Shown here: positions 61,339-64,000 of the stretch, piece after piece
Numbering within the stretch: the stretch's first letter is position 1
Layout: each line of letters starts with the position of its first letter
From: Mansonella perstans
Lineage: Eukaryota > Nematoda > Chromadorea > Rhabditida > Onchocercidae
DNA: 64,000 nucleotides
Direction of reading: 5' to 3'
Assembly: GCA_037074765.1 (NCBI GenBank)
Contig: JBAMDO010000038.1
Location: 1 to 64,000, forward strand
Made by a program: the position numbers and the translations under genes
Notes under the pieces: model-generated
Databases searched by the model: none
What the model was told of the DNA's origin: nothing
Seen by the model: only the letters and a program-made list of their open reading frames with translations

Positions 61339-63694
61339 ATGCCTTTACCACCGGCACTTCTAGCTCGACTTAAACGACGCGGAATAATCCATGAAGGTTT
61401 GATAGTTCACTTCAAATTACATTATGTCAATTAAATCGGACAAATTCCTGATAAAAATAAGTCATATACGACTTGTGATTCACGTGATTCACGTTCAGTA
61501 TGTAAAATCATAGATGAGATATTCGTAATTAGTAATTTTGTAGATACTGCTGAAGAAGTGATTGCGGAGAACTATGATGCAGAAATACCTGCTGGAATAC
61601 AAAGTAACACACGTCAAAAGGCGGAAAAGAATGCTTCGGGAGCTCGAGGATGTCCGAATAAATGGAATCCGTATCACTATTGCGTGCAATTTTGTTACGA
61701 TCATTGGAAAGATGGTACAAGTGAAAATAGGTTTGTCATTTTCGCCGGTAGCGCTCGTTTTAATTGTAATTTTATTGATGGTTTTCTAATATTAAAACAA
61801 GGACTGTCGCATGTTTCAACGATATGCTTGAAATCACAGAGAAATTGTAAATACATAGTTTAACTTTTGAAGATACAGAATCGTTTCGCAGGAGTTAGAA
61901 TCTGTACAAATTATTCCAATTTTTTTTTAATTCTAAAGCAACTTTCCAAATATTTTCTCTTTTTTATGTACTATCGAAATTTCTTAATAAATTTGTTAAA
62001 GCGCTAACATTTAATGATGTTGGAAACCTTTTTAAAAGTTGCATTTTTGTATGCAAGAATTAATTGTATTATATTTGTGTTCACAAGTGACTTTCATTTT
62101 TCAGACTTCCACAAAAATATCTTGATCAGCGAGCTAAAATCCTGAAGAAATATCCGTTGCCGAATGGTACGTACATAACAATAATAACATTGAATTCATT
62201 CTCTGCAGATTTTTTATTGCTTTGAATTTGTTGTTTTGTAGGCTGGAAAGAAGTTTACGATCCCGGTTGCATGCGACATTACTACTGGTGCCCACGAACT
62301 GATGAAGTTTCTTGGCTCCCTCCTAGACATCCATTGGCTGTTATTGGAGATGCCGCACCAAAAGTTGCGAAAGGTTTGAATTCGATTTAGCTTAGTTTGG
62401 ACTTCATTTAGCTTGATTTAATTTTGAACAATGTGTATAAATGGACTAATTTAGTACTTTCTTGCTAGATGATGAAATGTAATATAATTATTTTTCCAGA
62501 ATTATTTGAAAAAGGCGAAAATACAAATGGTCTTGGTGAGGGTAGAAAGGATAATGATGAAAAGAAGAGTGACGAAGAAAGAGAAATTTACAGAGAAGAT
62601 CGAGGAGGCATAATCAAACGACATGATGAAAACAGATCGAACAGAAAGGTGGGAATGGAAGTGTAGTTTTCATGATTGGATGTCGTTCTATTTTACTAGG
62701 AAAATAAAAGGCGAAAAGTAAATTTTTACTAATAATTTGCTTCCATTTTAGCGGCGAGGTTCCTTGTCAGGTTCGGAAGGTAGCGATCATTTATCAGCTT
62801 CTGAAAGTGATGAAGAAAGCAGGCCTGAGCTAAATGACAGAGACAAGCTGAGTGAGTTTTATTCGTCTTGCAAACTTATTTTATAATTTCCAAGTGTTCA
62901 AGTATAAATAAAGTAATTTTTATCAGCATATTGCCTGAGTTTCAGTATAATTTATAATTGAAGTTTAGGGCACAAAAATTTTATTTGGTATTAAAAGTAT
63001 GTCTACGATTTTTATCAAAAACATGAAAAATTAAAGTTATACGTGTTCTAGACAAAATATTGTTATAATCATATATGTATGTTACCGAACTTTAAGCTCA
63101 GTTTTTTAATGAAATGTATATTTCCAGAACGTGCGAAACGAAAAGGAATAGATCCAATGGATCCAGCTGCTTACGGAGACAACGTACCTATGTATGTGTT
63201 TTTTTCTTCAATTTGCAACTCTTCTCTAATTTTAGGGTTCATTAAAATGCGTGATTCTACTACCTCACCCTTATCTTTTGGGTTTGAATCTAAGTCTGAA
63301 TTTTTTTTTCAAAAGCTAATGGTAAGTTTGAAATTTAGCCCAATAATTCAGCTTTCTTTAGGAATGCATCTAACCGTCCTTATGTCCACTTAGGTTAAGC
63401 ACTGAGAAAATCATCAAATTACTAGAAAATGATTCTGCTACTGAAGGAATTATTCAGTGGTATTATTGAACTAGCGAGAAGACTTGACATGCGCATGAAA
63501 TTTATATTGTATATGCCTTTTTAAGCTTTGATCAAAATATGAAAAATATTTTCAGTGGTACGTGGAGTTCTGGTCTGCATGCCCACGATAAAACAGGTGC
63601 GGATGTTACGGCTAGTGGTCCTCTATTTCAACAGCGACCTTATCCTGCTCCTGGCGCAGTTTTACGGAAGCAGCAGAAAGATCGAGAGAAATAG
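61339..63694 (+). CDS. pqbp-1: Polyglutamine-binding protein 1 (PQBP1) orthologue
   Basis: PQBP1 is a nuclear WW-domain protein that binds splicing factors, including U5-15kD (TXNL4A/Dim1). Exons are 61339-61396, 61544-61730, 62105-62166, 62242-62373, 62500-62648, 62752-62851, 63128-63191 and 63556-63694 (TAG), giving 296 residues against 265 in human. The start [17 protein letters not shown] matches the human MPLPVALQTRL start, and [11 protein letters not shown] matches EEIIAEDYDDD. The WW domain is at about 103-130 (W104, Y116-Y117-W118, W127, P130). A charged region (147-229) replaces the human DR/ER repeats. The end [49 protein letters not shown] is the family's most conserved part; YPAPGAVL (280-287) is the YxxPxxVL U5-15kD-binding motif. 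An extra Cys/His-containing segment (56-102) precedes the WW domain. Confidence 0.95.
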
Positions 63695-64000
63695 CCATTG
63701 TATTGATACAGCTTTATTTTCCTATACACTTTTTTTATTTTGATGTGAATGTATAAAAGTTTTCGTGATCAAAAGTTTTCGTGATTGTATTTACTTTTGA
63801 AGTTTCATTTTATCTTCATTTATTTTTCCCCCATTTCATACATTTTTGAATGAATTGAAAATAATTTTTCAAATCCGCAGCCTGACAAAAAGAAATTTGC
63901 ATTTCGTGGAAAGTTTTTTAGTGTCATTTTACTAAGCGGAAATATCGTTGGTATTGGGAGAGGGAAAATGATGCATTGATGATGTATTTCCTAGCTAGGT
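63695..64000. other. Downstream of pqbp-1
   Basis: The last 306 bp hold the pqbp-1 3' UTR and AT-rich flank. There is no clear AATAAA close to the stop. No gene is recognised before the window ends. Confidence 0.6.

Overview
The window reads as nuclear DNA of a nematode. It is very AT-rich, the genes are cut into many small exons, and most introns end in the nematode-type acceptor TTTTCAG or TTTNAG. Long introns, poly-T tracts and the protein matches would suit a filarial or other spirurid species, but the exact species is inference. Three conserved protein-coding genes lie head to tail on the + strand. No rRNA, tRNA, CRISPR or intact mobile element was recognised. All exon models were built by hand from open frames, GT/AG borders and phase continuity; no transcript data were available.

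About 3.65-45.47 kb is one gene, an orthologue of the multi-PDZ scaffold MPZ-1 (MUPP1/MPDZ/PATJ family). It has at least 47 phase-compatible exons and 2317 residues: an N-terminal L27-like helix region, one degenerate PDZ-like segment and ten recognisable PDZ domains joined by Ser/Lys/Glu-rich linkers. The true first exon is not identified. The introns hold microsatellites, diverged tandem duplications, a dispersed repeat present in two opposite-facing copies, and a GC-richer remnant resembling a non-LTR retrotransposon tail.

45.5-48.7 kb is intergenic. It contains a nested satellite (about 242-bp unit built from 30-bp subunits) and, about 0.5 kb before the next gene, a 13/14 match to the RFX/DAF-19 X-box.

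48.67-57.76 kb is an RPGRIP1L/MKS-5 orthologue (25 exons, 1158 residues: coiled coil, two C2 domains, C-terminal RPGR-interacting domain), a ciliary transition-zone organiser. 57.8-61.3 kb is intergenic with poly-A/T runs and a diverged direct duplication. 61.34-63.69 kb is a PQBP1 orthologue (8 exons, 296 residues: N-terminal MPLP motif, Cys/His cluster, WW domain, charged region, C-terminal U5-15kD-binding motif), a splicing-associated protein.

The three genes act in unrelated processes (junction/receptor scaffolding, cilium gate, splicing) and the 3-kb gaps do not suggest an operon. No new multi-gene system was found. The points most worth a second look are the X-box, the nested satellite, the dispersed repeat pair, the incomplete first PDZ of MPZ-1 and the Cys/His cluster in PQBP1.
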